Assembly: GCA_963978545.1 (NCBI GenBank)
Contig: OZ021722.1
Span: 107,212,442 to 107,276,441 of the forward strand
Direction of reading: 5' to 3'
Length of the DNA stretch: 64,000 nucleotides
Source: Linyphia triangularis
Taxonomy: Eukaryota; Arthropoda; Arachnida; Araneae; Linyphiidae
The notes beneath the pieces were generated by a model. It was not told where the DNA came from. It did no database searches and worked only from the letters and a program-made list of their open reading frames with translations. Within the stretch, counting starts at the first letter, position 1; each line of letters opens with the position of its first letter. Position numbers and translations under genes: made by a program. This document shows, piece by piece, positions 50,459 through 61,493 of this stretch.

Positions 50459-50675
50459 ATACTAATAAAAAAACGATTTTTATTTTTTCCTCTTTACATC
50501 GCGTTTTACAATTTAAACTTGTTACCTGGAAAAACACGTTTGCATTGAAAAAGGCAAGTAAACAGGCTTTTGCCTTTACATTCCATATTTAAACGTAGAG
50601 TCAATGATGTTGGTTTACGTTGGCTTTGAATAACGTTAAAACGCAAATTGAATACGCTTAGTTCAACTCAAAAAG

Positions 50676-51392
50676 TTAAGGGGACATGGGACACTTTTGC
50701 CAAAATTCTTTAGTTTTGGCAAGAATTAAATAAAATTTGGCATAAACATAGAAGATGTGACTTTAAACAAAACAACAAAATTTCAGCAGATAATATAAAA
50801 AAGATAGTAAATTATTGAGAAAAATGCATTAAAATAATACGAAATTTTAATTTTTTTCAAAATGCTCCTCGCGACACAATATTTTGACGAACGTGAAAGA
50901 AAAATTTGAAGTTGTTTATCAACATATTATAAACATTTTCACACATGCTTTTATCTTTAGGTGCAATAGTTGAACAGAAATAAAATTTCAAACTTGGCGC
51001 CAGTGATTTGTCATTAAAAAATGCACATACTTCAAATTCCCAACATGAAAAAAAATTATGTGACATAAAAAAGCATGTGTAAATTTCTTTATGGTACATT
51101 AAAAATTATTAATACAAAAAAATTAGGTGGATTTATCAAAAAATGAATCGCAAGGAGCTTTTCGAACATAAGTAAAATGGGAAAAAGCAAAGCTGAGAAA
51201 AACGCATTTTTAGCCTTTGCCAACAAGTGTGCGATGCGTTAAAATAGTTAGTTAAAATAAAGATTTTACCACTTAAAATCATCGGATTTTAAAATTCAAA
51301 CGCGAAATTAAAGCTAGTGGCATAAGCAATTTTTATAGAATGAAAACAAAAAACGTCATTTTTGGTGATTTCAGTGTCCCATGTCCCCTTAA
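50676..51392 (+). mobile_element. TTAA element, family 1, copy 3
   Basis: TTAAGGGGACATGGGACACT at the left and its exact complement at the right (20-bp perfect ends). The best-preserved copy, so probably the youngest. The internal motif CGCAAGGAGCTTTTCGAA near 51150 recurs in other TTAA families. Confidence 0.92.
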
Positions 51393-51719
51393 AAGAAAAA
51401 GGAATTTACTCGTTTACTAAAAGTGAAGGATTTATAACAAGTGTAGGATGACTAGAAAAGTTTAAAGGAAGACACAATATTGACTTCTGGACTCCACATG
51501 AACAAGCAAAAGATGTCTGATGAAATATGCCTTGAACAGAAAATAATTCCCTTGTGACTTCTGATAGCTCGAACTCGAACGGAAGCCGGGTAAAATATTC
51601 GTGAGAGAGTTTAATCTAGAATTGTTATGGATAATGAGTTTTGTTTTTTTCCCCGGTAGAACATCAGTATTAACCAAAGTAGGAAACAGTGGTTTTGAAA
51701 GACTGGTCAATGCACAATA
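51393..51719. other. Spacer, nothing recognised
   Basis: An 82-codon minus frame (51462-51710) has no known motif. Confidence 0.45.
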
Positions 51720-52260
51720 CCCCCATTTTTTAAAAACGAGTGAAATTTGTTTACATTTATGAAAAATTTCTTTCTGATTACAAATATTTAAACAAAAGTT
51801 CTTTAAAAAAATTTACTTATTTAAATTTGAAGAAACGAAAATGCCCCAAAACCGAGCAAAACCAGTCTGATCGAAACACTAAACAAAATCTGTGACGTCA
51901 AAAGGTCCTTCCGTTTCCATGGCTATCGTGAGGTTTCTTCCAAATAGTTGGCGTAGATTTGGTAGACCATTGCCATTTCCCATACAGGTTGGCGTGAATT
52001 GCGAGAAACTTGCAAAACTGGTTTCCGCTGCAGCATTTCAAGCCAAATGTTTGGGATTTCTTGACGTCACATTCAATTCGAGCCGAATGAATCGTTTCTC
52101 GTCAACGTCTACAGGAGAAATTTGATTGCAAATAAAAAAAATAAAAAAAAAAAAAGCGCACGAAGCAAAAAATTTGGTGTTTATGGCCTTTTCGAAACAT
52201 TGAGAGTTGAATAAAAAAATAAAAAATAAATGCTGGAATTGTCCATTCTGGCCGAAACTC
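51720..52260. repeat. Dispersed repeat D2, copy 2
   Basis: Partner of 33050-33620 in direct orientation: ACGAGTGAAATTTGTTTACA, GTAGACCATTGCCATTTCC and GAGCCGAATGAATCGTTT. Confidence 0.7.
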
Positions 52261-52261
52261 G

Positions 52262-53179
52262 AACATCGTTCCAAAAAATCTAATAAATTTTGTTTGGACA
52301 AATCTTAACAAGCATAGATAAAGTAAAATATTCCGATTTTGATAAACCAATATTCAGGTGTCGAAACAGGATCAAATACCGAGTTGTAAAATGCATGAAT
52401 GGCATTTGATTACCTTAAGAGGCCATGAGAAATTTTTTCCAAAATTCTTTAGTTTTGCTTAGAATTAAAGAAAACTTGGCACAAATATAGAAGATATGAC
52501 TTATAAGACAACAGCACAATTTGAGCAGATAAAAACAGTAAATTATTGAGAAAAATGCATTAAAAAAATACGAAATTTTAACTTTTTTCAATATGCTCCT
52601 TGCTACAAAATATTCTAACAAACATGAAAAAAAAAATCTGAAGTTGTTTATCAATAAATATTATAAACATTTTCACTCATTCTTTTATCTTTAGGTGCTA
52701 TAGTTAAATAGAAATAAAATATCAAACTAGTAATTTTTCATTAAAAAATGCTCATATTTCAGCTTTCCAACATGAAAAAAAATTCAAAAAACTATGTGAT
52801 ATAAAAAAGCATGCGTGAATTTCTTTATAGTACATTAAAAATTATTTATATGAAAAATTAGGTACGTTTATCAAAAAATGAATCGTAAGGAGCTTTTTGA
52901 ACAAACGTAAAATGAGAAAAAGGCGAAGCTGAGAAAAATGCATTTTTAACTTTTACCAACAAGTGCGCAATACGTTAAAATAGTTAGATAAAATAACAAT
53001 TTTACCACTTTAAATCACTGGATTTCAAAATTTCAAATACGAAATTTAAGATAGGAATGCCAGCAATTTTTATACAATTAAAATAATAAAACGTCGTTTA
53101 TGTTGATATTTTTGTAGTTTCGTTTCAATGTCCCATGTGCCCTACTCACATGATAAAATTTCCATGTGTATTCAGCAAG
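52262..53179 (+). mobile_element. Helitron 3'-end relic, split by a TTAA element
   Basis: 52290-52414 (ATTCCGATTTTGATAAACCA, GTCGAAACAGGATCAAATAC, ATGAATGGCATTTGATTAC) and 53147-53179 (ATGATAAAATTTCC...GTGTATTCAGCAAG|T) together match the last 160 bp of the Helitrons at 57908-61060. The CTAG end has decayed to CAAG. Confidence 0.7.
52415..53146 (+). mobile_element. TTAA element, family 1, copy 4
   Basis: Starts TTAAGAGGCCATGAGAAA and ends CAATGTCCCATGTGCCCT, where the final TTAA has decayed. The body matches 50676-51392. It lies inside the Helitron relic. Confidence 0.82.
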
Positions 53180-53324
53180 TACTTTATAAAATATAATGGT
53201 TACAAGTAACGTAGTTTGCATGGAAAATCTGAATATTGTTAAAAAATGAATAAAAATTAAAAAATTAATAAAAAAAAAATAATAATAAAACAAAAAATTA
53301 ACCTATGTTTCTTTTAATATAATT

Positions 53325-53774
53325 TTAAGGGGAGTTGGCACCCAAAAATTTATAATAAATCAATTTTGAGTTTATTTTTGTTTATTAAAATTTTTTTCCC
53401 TTTAAAATTAATCCTTATTTGTAATAATACCTCATTAATAATTTTTAGAAGAAAAAATTTCGAACTATAAGTGTAAGTAATGTTTTCTTTAAAATTCGTT
53501 TTTCTCAAAACTACATTTTTCATTACTCATGTACCTTTTTCTCAGAAAAAGCTCAAGCTATCTACCTAAAATTTTTATCACATATTCATTTTATGTAAAC
53601 TGTATTTACTGAAGTAAGGTTTTGTTATTATTTAAAAAAAAATTTTGTTCTGGCTTATTTCGTCAAACAAAATTTGTGATTTTTAATAAATTTGACCGAC
53701 TTACACTAATAATTCATTTTAAAAAAAATGTAAATGCATTATAATTAAAACCCAACTTTAGTAAAATAATAAGT
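53325..53774. mobile_element. TTAA element, family 3, copy 2 (left half)
   Basis: Starts TTAAGGGGAGTTGGCACCC and follows copy 1 (257-728) along its length. It is cut at its centre by the Gypsy element; the other half resumes at 61494 and grades into the 132-bp satellite. The right TTAA end is not reached within the window. Confidence 0.82.
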
Positions 53775-54107
53775 TGTTAGGGGAAGCGTATAGATAGAGC
53801 TTTCTACAATATGCGGTTCAATAAGATGAGTAAACTCAAGACAATTGACGACATGTTAGCATTTAATATTTACAGTTATTTACAAGCAAAATATAGTTAC
53901 AAGCATAATTAGCCTCTGTTATAAAACCCAGCTCATATGAGGAAAAGATATACGTTCATCGTCTTATAGCTACATAAATTTATAGAACACCACAAGATGG
54001 AAAATAAAGTAAAAACCAAGTTACGTTGTCCTGGCAACGCGTAACTGCCATCCAGGAACAAGAAATAAACTTTGATGCGTGGGATTTTATTAGCCTCGTG
54101 TACCACA
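53775..54107 (-). repeat. 3' LTR of the Gypsy element
   Basis: Runs from TGTTAGGGGAAGCG to GTGTACCACA on the plus strand. It differs from the other LTR by 7 substitutions and 1 indel (about 98% identity). Confidence 0.95.
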
Positions 54108-54123
54108 GTACTCGCCCCCTAGT
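54108..54123 (-). promoter_or_regulatory. Polypurine tract
   Basis: The minus-strand text immediately before the 3' LTR is CTAGGGGGCGAGTAC, the expected purine-rich primer for plus-strand DNA synthesis. Confidence 0.65.
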
Positions 54124-54223
54124 GAGTTACTCGAACGATGAAGTAACTTCATGTATAACGAGCTGGAATGCGGATTGTGTGTCCAGATCTAGTCACTTGT
54201 GGCGGGATGTCCAACTTCATTCT

Positions 54224-55651
54224 TTAGTTTCTCTTGGCTTTCTCTGCTGCTGTTTCAGAACTTGAAGACGATGAAACAGTTCCGGAATTATTTTCTCCAA
54301 GTGCAGGTGCTTCGTAAGTCCTTTCAGGTTCTGCAAAATTGTCCGAAAAATAGGGTTTAATTCTATCTATGGATACGTTAACTTCTTTTTGTTTCATTCG
54401 AATAGTGAAAATTTTGTCGGTTCGCCTTAACACTTTATATGGTCCATGATATGGTTGTTGCAAACTGTGTCGAACACTGTCAGTACGGACAAATACGTAT
54501 GAGCAAGTTTTTAAATCTTTGAATACAAATGGCTTCTGCTTTGAGTGATGATGAAAGGGAATGGGTTTTAATTTTTCCATTGTGCTTTTTAAATTTTTGA
54601 TAAATTCTGACTGTGCTTCAGTATTTGAATTTTCGAAAAAATCACATGGTAATTTTATATTTTCCCCATACAAGAGTTCTGCAGAGGTAGCTTGACAATC
54701 CTCAAGCAATGTAGTGCGTAAACCAAGTAGAATAATCGGAATTGACTTTGTCCAACTTGGATTTTCGTGGCACATTATACTGGCTTTCAAAGTACGATGC
54801 CAACGCTCAATACAGCCGTTGGTTTGCGGATGATATGCGGTACTTCTATTTCTTTTAAAACCCAGAAATTTTGAAAGTTCCTGAAACAATTGAGACTCAA
54901 ATTGAGCACCCTGATCAGTCGTAATTACGAGCGGAATACCGTAGCGAGCGATCCAATTCTTCAACAAAGCGTCAGAAACTGTCTCTGCTCGAATATCAGG
55001 TAAAGGAATAGCTTCTGCCCACCGCGTGTAGCGATCAATTATTGTTAGGCAATATCGATATCCTTCCGATGACGGCAAGGGACCAATCAGGTCTAGATTA
55101 ATTTCTTCAAATCGTTGACTAACGGTAGGATATTCTTGCAATGGAGAATGAACATGTCTAGAAATTTTAGATTTCTGACATTTCAAACAACTTTTAGTCC
55201 AATTGCGAATGTCTTTGTTGACTGATGGCCAAATGAATTTTGATATAGCCAATCGAACAGTTGCTTTAATTCCAGGATGTGAGAGATTGTGAACACTTTG
55301 GAACACTGCTTTCCTAAAGGTAACTGGAATAAATGGTCTTTTAAATTTTGTGGAAGTATCGCAGTATAATGAACGATTAGAGCCGAAAATTGGGATTAGT
55401 TCAATTTTTAATGAAGAGTTTTCAGATGCCAGCAGTTCTTTTAACTCATCATCACTTTCCTGAGCTTCGGCTAAAGATTCAAAATCAATTTGAGGTGAAA
55501 TTCTTATCTCCTCTAGTCTTGATAGTGTATCAGCAACGATGTTGTCTTTTCCCGAAATGTGTTGAATTTCTAGAGTGAATTGACTAATATACTCCAAATG
55601 CCTTTGTTGGCGAGGGGAGGCTTTCTCTAATTTTTGTTGGAATGCATACAC
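54224..55651 (-). pseudogene. Gypsy pol: RNase H tail and integrase (long open frame)
   Basis: 475 codons uninterrupted. The N-terminus is the RNase H tail (HISGKDNIVADTLSRLE). Then comes the HHCC zinc-binding domain of integrase (HNLSHPGIKATVR ... CLKCQKSK), the DDE core (NLDLIGPLPSSEGYRY with the first Asp, TTDQGAQFES with the second, TNGCIERWHR with the Glu) and a C-terminal domain with GPYKVLRRTDK. The integrase inserts the DNA copy. All three catalytic residues are present. Upstream the frame is closed by TAA at 55658-55660 where the family has a lysine codon, so it is cut off from the rest of pol. Confidence 0.92.
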
Positions 55652-55696
55652 CAGAGGTTAATGATCAGTGAACAACGTAAATTCACTACCCTCCAA

Positions 55697-56039
55697 AAAA
55701 CCCCCCAGGGGCTCGCTTCGGTGAGTACGGGTGTGGCGATCCCGGGGCGCCTGAGCCTCGCAGGAGATGGGGGAGCGGTGGTCAGTCTCCCTAGCAAATT
55801 TGGGTGCTCTGCTTATTCCCCGCACTCCTGCGGACATCAAAACGGATCATGCCCCTATCTGAGGGTCACTTTGTAGTGGCTGTCACTGGGGGGCAGCGCG
55901 GGGCGGATTGCTTAGATCCCTGCGGGATGATGGCATTCGCTACTCTCAAGCTGGGCGGGCAATTCTGTCGCTTACGTTGCCGTCTTCATGGTCCAACTTC
56001 GAATACCCCTAACCTGGGGTGGGACGATAACCTTCCGGT
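55697..56039. mobile_element. GC-rich 343-bp insertion in RNase H
   Basis: Flanked by a perfect 10-bp duplication TACCCTCCAA (55687-55696, 56040-56049). Very GC-rich (GATCCCGGGGCGCC, GGGGGGCAGCGCGGGGCGG) in an AT-rich window. No poly-A tail or long open frame; it begins AAAACCCCCC on the plus strand. The target duplication length suits a retroposed sequence. The identity is unknown; possibly a short non-LTR or SINE-like element. Confidence 0.75.
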
Positions 56040-56829
56040 TACCCTCCAACAAATACCGGAAATGCTTGATAGACGAATATGCAGCTAGCAGCTCCCGATC
56101 ATACGTGCTGTAATTCTTTTGTGCCGGTGTCAGTTTAACAGAAAAGTAACCAAGTGGCTGCCAATTCTTATTCACAAGTTGTTGCACCACTCCGCCAACT
56201 GCTATATCCGAAGCGTCTACCATAAGAGCAAGCTTAGCTGATGACACTGGGTGAGCTAAAATTGCAGCAGATTTCAATAATACTTTAGAGATTGTAAAGG
56301 CATTTGACGCTTCGTCTGTCCACTCAATAACCCGATTATGATTCTTTTTGCTATTTTTTAAATAATCGTATAAGCTTGCTTGGTGCTGAGTCGCTAAAGG
56401 TATAAACCTTCGATAGAAATTTATAATTCCCAAAAATCTTCTAAGTTGTTTGACTGTTTTGGATTTATTGAAATCTTCGATGACTTTGATTTTTTCTTCC
56501 GTTGGACCAATTCCTTTTAGAGACACAATGTGGCCAACAAAATTTACCTCAAGTTGAGCGAAGTTGCATTTCCTGAGATTTAATGTTAACCCAAATTGCT
56601 GTAATCTTTCAAAAACTGTTCTGAGATGACGCAAATGCTCCTCTTTAGTGCGAGATGCAACAAGTATGTCATCCAGATAGACGAAGCAGAATTCCAGGCC
56701 TCGTAGAACGGCATGCATGAATTGCTGAAATGTCAGCGCCGCGTTCCGAAGTCCAAAAGTCATCAAGGGAAATTCGAACAGTCCGAACGGTGTACAAATA
56801 GCTGTTTTTTCTATATCTGATGATTCCAT
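56040..56829 (-). pseudogene. Gypsy pol: reverse transcriptase (3' part) and RNase H (5' part)
   Basis: About 262 codons open before the insertion. RT motifs: TPFGLFEFPLMTFGLRNA, then FVYLDDILVAS with the YxDD active-site pair, and FLGIINFYRRFIP. RNase H follows: LALMVDASDIAVGGVV (Asp) and TYDRELLAAYSSIKHFRYLL (Glu). The insertion at 55697-56039 cuts it before the third RNase H motif (TLFTDH, 55664-55682). The RT N-terminus with the first catalytic Asp is missing through the deletion near 56838. Confidence 0.92.
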
Positions 56830-56837
56830 TTGAAACG

Positions 56838-57072
56838 TCTTCTCAAGCCTAAATCCAAACTGATAAGTTGCTTGCCGTAAGTTTTGATTGAACTTGAATT
56901 TGCAGCATAAAGTTTAAAATCGGATGGGGACAGCTTATTTGGTTTTGGCGGTGGAATTACGGACACATCAGCCCCTTTGTTGACAAGATAGTGCCTCTTG
57001 CTAGACCTGTCAAAAAGAAAGAGGCGACATTTTATTTGGCCGTAGTCGTTGGCCTCTTCAATCGACCGGCCC
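56838..57072 (-). pseudogene. Gypsy protease remnant
   Basis: Minus strand reads RLFLFDRSSKRHYLVNKGAD then VSVIPPPKPNKL and LDLGLRRRF. The aspartic protease signature D-T/S-G-A-D is changed to NKGAD, so the catalytic Asp is lost. The frame then jumps directly into RT (ESSDIEKTAI), showing a deletion of the protease end and RT start. Confidence 0.75.
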
Positions 57073-57073
57073 G

Positions 57074-57442
57074 TTAGTTTCCCGAAGTACTTGCTGGTTC
57101 TTCAAATTCGCATGGCTTTACACAGTGGCGTGCATTGCTTCCAATTTTGTAATGATACCAACATAGTTTATAACGAGCAGGTTTGGACCGCGAACGACTG
57201 CGATTTCGAGCATTTTCAGCTTTATTTGGAGATCTACCCCTTGTCATGAATGTATCGAATTTCCTAGTTAATTCTGCAATGCTAATTTCCAAAGAACTAA
57301 TGTTTTCGTTATTAGTATTATTCGGTTCAAAAGTTTTGCTGGATGCTTGATTCACTGTATATAATTCTGTTGAGCTAAATATTCCGATAATTTTATCTGC
57401 CATCTCCGCAATGTTATCTAAAGGATCGGAGTTTATTGACAA
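57074..57442 (-). pseudogene. Gypsy gag, C-terminal half with CCHC-like knuckle
   Basis: 122 codons. Starts SINSDPLDNIAEMADKIIGI, passes through an Arg/Ser-rich stretch (NARNRSRSRSKPARYK) to CWYHYKIGSNARHCVKPC, a Cys/His nucleocapsid-like motif, and ends EEPASTSGN. It is in a different frame from the N-terminal half. Confidence 0.85.
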
Positions 57443-57908
57443 TATTGCTTGAACTTGCTGCGGTAACCTCTGTAGCTAAAGTTTTTTTTAACAATTCCTT
57501 AGAAATGGAAGTTTCAGCCAAACCTTTCATTTGTCGTAACAAGTCAGATGGGCGTTTATCTCCCAGATTAAGTTGGGTCAATACCTTTTTTAACCTGGAT
57601 TCTTCAGTATCTGTTATTCTATTCAACAATGCATTTTTGAAAGTATCGTATTTCCCATCCGCTGGCGGATTTGATAAAGTATCCTCGACAAAATCTAAAA
57701 CATTTTCATCCAATGACGCAACGGCAATGTTATATTTAGTTACATCACGAGTAATATTTCCATTTGAAAACTGTGCTTCAAGTTGTAAAAACCATAGCTT
57801 AGGCTTATGTCGCCAAAAATTTGGCGGCTTTATCGCCACTCTGTTTACTTCTAAATTTACATTATCTTGACTTGATGAATTTAAATTATCGTCTGCGCTC
57901 TCATTCAT
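57414..57908 (-). pseudogene. Gypsy gag, N-terminal half
   Basis: 164 codons from ATG at 57906-57908. Contains PPNFWRHKPKLWFLQLEAQF and DTLSNPPADGKYDTFKNALL, typical of arthropod Gypsy gag (capsid N-domain). An extra A in the A8 run at about 57482-57489 shifts the frame, and the next codon of the family frame is a TAG. The Helitron insertion falls within the ATG; the element's own terminal T restores it. Confidence 0.85.
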
Positions 57909-59568
57909 CTCTATATATATAAGGCAAAGCCCTCACTCACTGACTCACTCACTCACTCACTCACTGACTCACTCATCACTAATTCTCCCACTTCCCACAT
58001 AGTCACAACTCTGAAAATCGGCACAAATATCAACAATGGTAAAAATAGAAAAAGTAAACTATTCCGATCTCGATTAACCCACTTTAAGGGGTCGAAAAGG
58101 GGTTAAACGTTCCAAACGGGGGACATTCGAAAATCCTACTTCCCACATAGTCACAACTCTGAAAATCGGCACAAATATCAACAATGGTAAAAATAGAAAA
58201 AGTAAACTATTCCGATCTCGATTAACCCACTTTAAGGGGTCGAAAAGGGGTTAAACGTTCCAAACGGGGGACATTCGAAAATCCTACTTCCCACATAGTC
58301 ACAACTCTGAAAATTGGCACAAATATCAACAATGGTAAAAATAGACAAAGTAAACTATTCCGATCTCGATTAACCCACTTTAAGGGGTCGAAAAGGGGTT
58401 AAACGTTCCAAACGAGGGACATTCGAATATCCTACTTCCCATTTGGTCACAACTCTAAATATTGGTACAAATATTAACAATAGTAAACATAGAAAAAGTA
58501 AGCTATTCCGATCTCGATTAACCCACTTTAAGGGCTCGAAAAGGGGTTAAACGTTCCAAACGAGGGATATTCGAATGTCCTACTTCCCCTTTCTTCACAA
58601 CTCTGAAATCTGGTGCAAGTATCAACAAAAACAAACGTATAAAAAGTAAGCTATTCCGATCACTATTTACCCACTCTAAGAGGTCAAAAAGGGGTTAAAC
58701 GTTCCAAACGAGGGATAATCGAATGTACCACTTCCCATATGGTCACAACTCTAAAAATTGGTACAAATGTCAACAATGGTAAACATAGAAAAAGTTAGCT
58801 ATTCCGATCTCGATGAACCCATTTTAAGAGGTCAAAAAGGGGTTAAACGTTCCAAACGAGCGATATATTCGAATGTCCTACTTCTCATATTTTCACAATT
58901 CTGAAAACTGGTGTGAATATCAATAAAGACAAACGCAGAAAAAGTAAACTATTCCGATCTCGGGTGGATCAAGGGGTGGAAAAGGGGTTAAACGTTCCAA
59001 ACGAGGAATATTCGAATGTACCACTTCCCATATGGTCACAACTCGGAAATTTGGTATAAATGTCAAAAAAGATTAAACATAGAAAAAGTAAGCTATTCTG
59101 TTCTCTATTAACCAACTTTAAGGGGTCGAGAAGGGGTTAAATGTTCCAAACGAGGGATATCCGAATGTTCCTCTTCTAATGTAGTCATTTTTCTGATATT
59201 TTTTTGCAAATGTTAAAAAAATAAGTCATTCCAATATCGATTAACGAATTTTTAAGGGATGAAAAGCCGACGCAACATTGAAACTATACGAGGATTAACT
59301 TAATGTCTAATTAACTTAATTCCAATACAGCTACTACTTTGAAATTTAGAACTAAGAGCAAACATAAACACAATAAACTATACCAGTTTACTATTCACAA
59401 TTATAAATTTCGTTTAAAATGTCAACAAAGGAAAGTTCCTATTTTGATAAATCAATTTATCGGGATCGAAATGGGAGCAAACGTCTGAAGTGTAGAATAC
59501 ATGAATGTCTTTTGATCGCTAAAATGCTAATGGTAAAATTTCGTAGCGCAGCACGGGTATTCAGCTAG
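57908..59568 (+). mobile_element. Helitron-like element H1 (1661 bp)
   Basis: Preceded by A, starts TCTCTATATATATAAGGC and ends GCACGGGTATTCAGCTAG. After a run of CTCA/GACTCA repeats the body is a tandem array of about eight 148-bp units (starts 57991, 58139, 58287 and so on) followed by a unique tail. No coding. It lies head to tail with H2, inside the Gypsy leader. Confidence 0.85.
57991..59180. repeat. 148-bp tandem units in H1
   Basis: Each unit has CTTCCCACATAGTCACAACT, TATTCCGATCTCGATTAACC and GGGGTTAAACGTTCCAAACG. The first three units are almost identical; later ones diverge, so the array grew at the 5' side. Confidence 0.9.
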
Positions 59569-61060
59569 TCTCTCTATATATAAGGCAAAGCCCTCACTCA
59601 CTCACTGACTCACTCATCACTAATTCTCCCACTTCCCACATAGTCACAACTCTGAAAATCGGCACAAATATCAACAATGGTAAAAATAGAAAAAGTAAAC
59701 TATTCCGATCTCGATTAACCCACTTTAAGGGGTCGAAAAGGGGTTAAACGTTCCAAACGGGGGACATTCGAAAATCCTACTTCCCACATAGTCACAACTC
59801 TGAAAATCGGCACAAATATCAACAATGGTAAAAATAGAAAAAGTAAACTATTCCGATCTCGATTAACCCACTTTAAGGGGTAGAAAAGGGGTTAAACGTT
59901 CCAAACTGGGGACATTCGAAAATCCTACTTCCCACATAGTCACAACTCTGAAAATTGGCACAAATATCAACAATGGTAAAAATAGAAAAAGTAAACTATT
60001 CCGATCTCGATTAACCCACTTTAAGGGGTGGAACAGGGGTTAAACGTTCCAAACGACGGATATTCGAATGTCCTACTTTCCCTTTCGTCACAAATTTGAA
60101 ATCTGGTGCAAGTATCAACAAAAACAATCGTATAAAAAGTTAGCTATTCCGATCTCTATTTACCCACTCTAAGAGGTCAAAATGGGTTAAACGTTCCAAA
60201 CGAGGGATATTCGAATGTACCACTTCCCATATGGTCACAACTCTAAAAATTGGTACAAATGTCAACAATGGTAAACATAAAAAAAGGAAGCTATTCCGAT
60301 TTCGATTAACCCACTTTAAGAGGTCAAAAAGGGGTTAAATGTTCCAAACGAGCGATATATTCGAATGTCCTACTTCTCATATTTTCACAATTCTGAAAAC
60401 TGGTGTGAATATCAATAAAGACAAACGCAGAAAAAGTAAACTATTCCGATCTCGGGTGGATCAAGGGGTGGAAAAGGGGTTAAACGTTCCAAACGAGGAA
60501 TATTCGAATGTACCACTTCTCATATGGTCACAACTCGGAAATTTGGTACAAATGTCAAAAAAGATTAAACATAGAAAAAGTAAGCTATTCTGTTCTCGAT
60601 TAACCAACTTTAAGGGGTCGAAAAGGGGTTAAATGTTCCAAACGAGGGATATCCGAATGTTCCTCTTCCAGTGTAGTCATTTTTCTGATATTTTTTTGCA
60701 AATGTTAAAAAAATAAGTCATTCCAATATCGATTAACGAATTTTTAAGGGATGAAAAGACGACGCAACATTGAAACTATACGAGGATTAACTTAATGTCT
60801 AATTAACTTAATTCCAATACAGCTACTACTTTGAAATTTAGAACTAAGAGCAAACATAAACACAATAAACTATTCCAGTTTACTATTCACAATTATAAAT
60901 TTCGTTTAAAATGTCAACAAAGGAAAGTTCCTATTTTGATAAATCAATTTGTCGGGATCGAAATGGGAGCAAACGTCTGAAGTGTAGAATACATGAATGT
61001 CTTTTGATCGCTAAAATGCTAATGGTAAAATTTCGTAGCGCAGCACGGGTATTCAGCTAG
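59569..61060 (+). mobile_element. Helitron-like element H2 (1492 bp)
   Basis: Begins directly at the CTAG of H1 (CTAG|TCTCTCTATATATAAGG) and ends CAGCTAG|T at 61060. Same plan with about seven 148-bp units; it lacks one unit and has a shorter CTCA run than H1. The tails of H1 and H2 are nearly identical. Confidence 0.85.
59631..60680. repeat. 148-bp tandem units in H2
   Basis: Same unit as in H1, about seven copies with the same order of variants (for example the CGGGTGGATCAAGGGGTGG unit), so H2 is a direct copy of an H1-like progenitor rather than an independent array. Confidence 0.9.
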
Positions 61061-61135
61061 TGTTTAATATAAAGTCAAATCAGATAATAATAGTTCTATT
61101 TAAATGCACAGACCTTCTTTCATCCAAATAAAATC

Positions 61136-61153
61136 TACGTCCTCAGATCACCA
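61136..61153 (-). promoter_or_regulatory. Putative primer binding site
   Basis: Two bases inside the 5' LTR the minus strand reads TGGTGATCTGAGGACG. It begins TGG as expected for pairing with a tRNA 3' CCA end. The tRNA is not identified. Confidence 0.5.
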
Positions 61154-61155
61154 GT

Positions 61156-61489
61156 TGTTAGGGGAAGCTTATAGATAGAGCTTCCTACAATATGCGGTTC
61201 TATAAGATGAGTAAACTCAAGACAATTGACGACATGTTAGCATTTAATATTTACAGTTATTTACAAGCAAAATAGAGTTAAAAGCATAATTAGCCTCTGT
61301 TATAAAACCCCAGCTCATATGAGGAAAAGATATACGTTCATAGTCTTATAGCTACATAAATTTATAGAACACCACAAGATGGAAAATAAAGTAAAAACCA
61401 AGTTACGTTGTCCTGGCAACGCGTAACTGCCATCCAGGAACAAGAAATAAACTTTGATGCGTGGGATTTTATTAGCCTCGTGCACCACA
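61156..61489 (-). repeat. 5' LTR of the Gypsy element
   Basis: TGTTAGGGGAAGCT ... GCACCACA on the plus strand. It would carry the promoter and 5' transcript start of the element, now separated from gag by two Helitrons. Confidence 0.95.
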
Positions 61490-61493
61490 AAGT

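Larger units (their letters stand above)
53775..61489 (-). mobile_element. Gypsy-type LTR retrotransposon, defective
   Basis: Two LTRs (333 and 334 bp), TG...CA ends and a perfect 4-bp duplication AAGT (53771-53774, 61490-61493). Order on the minus strand: LTR, primer binding site, gag, protease, RT, RNase H, integrase, polypurine tract, LTR, i.e. Ty3/Gypsy order. Net of insertions (two Helitrons, one 343-bp insert) it is only about 4.2 kb because of an internal deletion. It cannot be autonomous. Confidence 0.95.

Noticed and set aside
55634..56088. Plus-strand frames of 80 and 94 codons across the GC-rich insert
   Set aside because: High GC lowers stop frequency; the frames cross the insert borders and have no motif.
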